This document shows, piece by piece, positions 6,850 to 8,691 of a DNA stretch of 8,691 nt. The position numbers were made by a program, and so were the translations under genes. The notes beneath the pieces are model-generated. The model was not told the origin of the DNA and did no database searches. It saw only the letters and a program-made list of their open reading frames with translations. The DNA comes from an uncultured Collinsella sp. (GTDB lineage Bacteria; Actinomycetota; Coriobacteriia; Coriobacteriales; Coriobacteriaceae), in contig CALFGH010000105.1 in the NCBI GenBank assembly GCA_937958315.1, positions 1 through 8,691 on the forward strand, written 5' to 3'. Every line of letters begins with the position of its first letter. Position 1 is the first letter of the stretch.

Positions 6850-7532
6850 TTATTCGCCCTCCTCGACAACCTCAAGCGAATATCCCTGATTGCGCGACGC
6901 GCGGATGGCCACATTGGCACCAAGCGCCGTCAGCTTTTGCGCAGGTACGAGATATAGACCCACACCACGTTGGCGCCTTCGGGCGCGTCCTCACCCCAAA
7001 CCTCGAGCATCAGACGCTCGGTAGGCATACGCGTGCCGGCGTTGCGCATAAAGAGCTCCATAAGCTGAAACTCACGATTAGCCAGATGCTCCTCGCCCAA
7101 AGGCCCAACGAGTGTGCAAGCCGCCGTGTCGAGACGCACGTTGCCCACGCTGAGCGTCGTAGCGTCAATCGCCGTGGCAGCGCGCGTCATGGCACGAATG
7201 CGTGCGAGCAGTTCCTTGGCGGCAAACGGCTTGGTCAGGTAATCGTTGGCACCGGCATCCAGGCCCTCGACCTTATCGGACACCTCGCTTTTTGCCGTGA
7301 GCATGATGATGGGCAGGCGCTTGCCGGCCTCACGCGCACGCTTAAGTACCTCGATACCGTCCATGCCGGGCATCATGATGTCCAGGATTGCGGCGTCATA
7401 GTCGTTGGCAAGTAGATATTCGAGCGCCGTCAAACCGTCGAGGGCGGTGTCGACCTCGTAGTCGCTATGTTGAAGAATCGCGGTAAGAGCGCGGGAGAGG
7501 CCGGGTTCGTCCTCGGCAAGCATCAGCTTCAT
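6850..7532 (-). pseudogene. OmpR/PhoB-family response regulator, frameshifted near the 3' end
   Basis: The receiver domain is complete: acidic pair Glu7-Asp8, phospho-acceptor Asp51 (LDIMMPGMDG), Thr79 and Lys101 (LTKPF). The winged-helix DNA-binding domain begins at about 127 and runs through the recognition helix (ANVVWVYISYLRK). The frame then meets TGA at 6930-6932 after 200 residues. Adding one base to the TTTT run at 6935-6938 (AAAA on the coding strand) restores LRKKLTALGANVAIRAS and RNQGYSLEVVEEGE, ending at TAA 6850-6852. That gives 227 aa, the normal family length, ending 2 nt before the kinase start. As written the protein lacks the C-terminal beta-hairpin wing and probably binds DNA poorly. 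A real mutation and a homopolymer sequencing error are both possible. The start at 7532 has AAAGGA at 7539-7544. Confidence 0.88.
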
Positions 7533-7576
7533 AGTTGTTCCTTTGGCGCACGGCTATACAGATTTCGATACTGCCG

Positions 7577-7615
7577 ATAATAGCGCACCGAAAGCTGCCT
7601 TAGCGCAGCCTTAGC
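7577..7615 (-). promoter_or_regulatory. Candidate promoter with 11-bp-spaced response-regulator boxes
   Basis: GCCTTAGC occurs at 7597-7604 and again at 7608-7615, exactly 11 bp apart in direct orientation. On the minus strand the nearer copy overlaps the position of a poor -35 (CGCTAA), 17 bp from a good -10, TATTAT at 7582-7577. The site is 45 to 83 bp before the regulator's ATG. OmpR/PhoB-type regulators bind direct repeats at this spacing and often replace a weak -35, so this is a plausible autoregulated promoter. A related GGCTTAGC is at 7651-7658. Confidence 0.5.
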
Positions 7616-7699
7616 AGCTCAACCTGCACGTTTCTAAAAACGCTGGATAGGGCTTAGCCAAACTTAAGGCACATATGCCGAGCGCTTGGACGCATGTCG

Positions 7700-7733
7700 G
7701 CCGCGAAAGGACAGCGACTCGCCCTTTCGCGGC
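7700..7733 (-). terminator. Strong stem-loop after the alkyltransferase gene
   Basis: GCCGCGAAAGG at 7700-7710 and CCTTTCGCGGC at 7723-7733 form a perfect 11-bp GC-rich stem with a 12-nt loop. It begins 27 nt past the stop of the minus-strand alkyltransferase gene, where a terminator is expected. Neither strand shows a T-run after the stem, so efficient intrinsic termination is uncertain. Confidence 0.5.
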
Positions 7734-7760
7734 GCCTTCGCCATGCAAAGTGTTCGGGCA

Positions 7761-8339
7761 CTACTCTTCGTAGGCGCCCTCAAGCCGAAGCAGCCACTCC
7801 TTGCGATCAAGCCCGCCGGCATATCCGTTAAGCGAGCCGTCGGCGGCAACCACGCGATGGCACGGCACGATAATCGAAATGGGATTGCGTGCAACCGCAG
7901 CCCCCACGGCACGCGGGGACACAACGGGTGCTTCGTTTCCCGGTACACGATGTCGAGCCGCAACACGCTGGGCAATCTCACCATACGTAGCGACCTCGCC
8001 ACGCGGGATAGAAAGCAGCTCAAACCAAACCTCGCGCTGAAACGCCGTGCCAATCATATGCAACGGCGGCGTAAACCGAGGCTCCTGCCCCGCAAAATAA
8101 GCATTCAGCCAAGCCCAAGAACGCTCAAGCACCGAAGAAGCCGCACCATTTGCCGGACTCACCGACGACATGCCGCCAGCACCAGAAACTGCATCGGCGC
8201 CTTCAACATGTTCGGGATCTTCTTTGAGAAGCGTGGAGCCAAAGTGCTCCTGCCCCTCAAACCAAAGCCCCGTCAGACCGCGGCCATCAGCGGCAAGCAA
8301 GATTTCGCCCAAAGGCGAAGCAAACGTCGTCGTGACCAC
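7761..8339 (-). CDS. ogt: Methylated-DNA--protein-cysteine S-methyltransferase
   Basis: Suicide DNA-repair enzyme that removes O6-alkyl groups from guanine by transfer to its own cysteine. The product is 192 aa. The C-terminal catalytic domain runs from about residue 97: GTAFQREVWFELLSIPRGEV, the YGEIA tyrosine at 119, the arginine-finger region RAVGAAVARNP at 143-153, and the active site IIVPCHRVV with Cys160, then GYAGGLDRKEWLL. The N-terminal domain (MVTTTFASPLGEILLAADGRGLTGLWFEGQ region, residues 1-40) is typical. Residues 42-70 are a Ser/Gly/Ala-rich segment that seems longer than usual, and 131-141 is a small extra loop. The start is GTG at 8339 with AAAGGAG 6 nt upstream. It has its own transcription unit, separated from the regulator by 228 nt. 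I see no alkylation-response partner beside it. Confidence 0.95.
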   Translation of the reverse strand: MVTTTFASPLGEILLAADGRGLTGLWFEGQEHFGSTLLKEDPEHVEGADAVSGAGGMSSVSPANGAASSVLERSWAWLNAYFAGQEPRFTPPLHMIGTAFQREVWFELLSIPRGEVATYGEIAQRVAARHRVPGNEAPVVSPRAVGAAVARNPISIIVPCHRVVAADGSLNGYAGGLDRKEWLLRLEGAYEE

Positions 8340-8428
8340 CAGCGGCTCCTTTCAAAACTCCGCTCCATAATACCGCGAATTGTGCAGACAACTCCCGCAG
8401 ATGCGTCCGGACAGACTCGATTGTCCAA

Positions 8429-8462
8429 GAGAGGGCGTTTTCCCTCTCAATATCGGCCGATA
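8429..8462. other. Hairpin plus 12-bp perfect palindrome upstream of ogt
   Basis: GAGAGGG at 8429-8435 and CCCTCTC at 8442-8448 form a 7-bp stem around CGTTTT. Two bases later TATCGGCCGATA at 8451-8462 is a perfect 12-bp palindrome. They lie about 90 to 123 bp upstream of the ogt start. The palindrome looks like a dimeric-repressor site, but nothing links it to a regulator. The rest of 8340-8498 holds only a weak promoter candidate for ogt (TTGTCT, 16 nt, TATGGA on the minus strand) and no convincing gene. Confidence 0.4.
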
Positions 8463-8498
8463 CCGAGTCGCAACGCCCAAAACGATGTCCGGCAAAAA

Positions 8499-8691
8499 CG
8501 AAGGTGAATGGTTTTCCGAGAAGTGGACGAGTAAAACTAGGGCCCCGAAGCATCCGCATTTTTTAATTGCAAAACAGCAGGATTCATGCGATAAAACCGC
8601 AGGAAATGGCGGCCAAAATATGCCGATGCTTCAAGGGTCCAAAATAGGTCGTTCACTTCGCGGAAAACCATTCACCTTCGATTCGCATCAA
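8499..8691. repeat. Inverted-repeat element at the right edge of the window
   Basis: CGAAGGTGAATGGTTTTCCG at 8499-8518 and its exact complement at 8661-8680 form the 20-bp outer arms. Complementarity continues inward with interruptions: GAAGTG/CACTTC at 8520-8525 and 8654-8659, then GAAGCAT/ATGCTTC at 8547-8553 and 8626-8632. The interior is AT-rich and holds two near-identical direct repeats, AAAACAGCAGGA at 8571-8582 and AAAACCGCAGGA at 8593-8604, 22 bp apart. No start-to-stop reading frame of credible composition is contained within it. It may be a non-autonomous mobile element or a structured RNA, and it may extend past the window edge. Confidence 0.7.

Noticed and set aside
6660..7415. 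Plus-strand 251-codon open frame opposite the kinase and regulator
   Set aside because: Runs across two well-supported minus-strand genes and is low-complexity, typical of an antisense shadow.
7686..8507. Plus-strand 273-codon open frame opposite ogt
   Set aside because: Arg/Lys/Pro-rich antisense translation of an intact alkyltransferase gene.
8287..8559. Minus-strand 90-codon frame overlapping the ogt start and the right-edge repeat
   Set aside because: It overlaps ogt out of frame by about 50 nt, starts inside the palindromic element, and no family is recognisable. Too weak to list.

Overview
The window looks like chromosomal DNA from a high-GC Gram-positive bacterium of the Coriobacteriia, most likely Collinsella or a close relative. 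This is inferred from the GC-rich genes, AAAGGA-type ribosome binding sites, the style of the membrane-tethered XRE regulator and large FtsX-type permease, and the many palindromic repeats between genes. No 16S or other taxonomic marker is present, so the assignment is a judgement.

Layout. (1) 1-510: the last codons of a plus-strand gene, then a 185-nt nested inverted repeat, a second hairpin whose arms start TTGCGGTGA, and two CTACCGGTAG-type dyads. (2) 511-1432, plus strand: an XRE regulator with C-terminal membrane hairpins, broken by one extra G and one in-frame TGA. (3) 1433-1921: no gene; a perfect 26-bp hairpin of the TTGCGGTGA family, a large degenerate inverted repeat, and terminator-like stem-loops. 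(4) 1922-5394, minus strand: an ABC exporter of the MacB/FtsX type, with ATPase and 921-aa permease nearly abutting. It is bracketed by two inverted 38-bp repeats with one mismatch. (5) 5480-7532, minus strand: an OmpR-type response regulator and sensor kinase. The regulator reads as a one-base frameshift that removes its C-terminal wing; restoring one base gives a 227-aa protein ending 2 nt before the kinase start. (6) 7533-7760: the regulator's promoter region, with two GCCTTAGC repeats exactly 11 bp apart, and a strong stem-loop. (7) 7761-8339, minus strand: an O6-alkylguanine-DNA alkyltransferase. (8) 8340-8691: no convincing gene; a 12-bp perfect palindrome, a hairpin, and a roughly 180-bp inverted-repeat element reaching the window edge.

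How the genes fit together. The two-component pair and the ABC pair lie on one strand in the order regulator, kinase, ATPase, permease. The simplest reading is an envelope-stress or antimicrobial-peptide sensing module controlling its exporter; substrate and signal cannot be read from the sequence. The regulator frameshift would probably uncouple this circuit unless it is a sequencing error.

The main discovery content is not a new protein system but the density of structured, palindromic intergenic elements (at least five distinct ones), two of which abut stop codons, together with two genes carrying indels.
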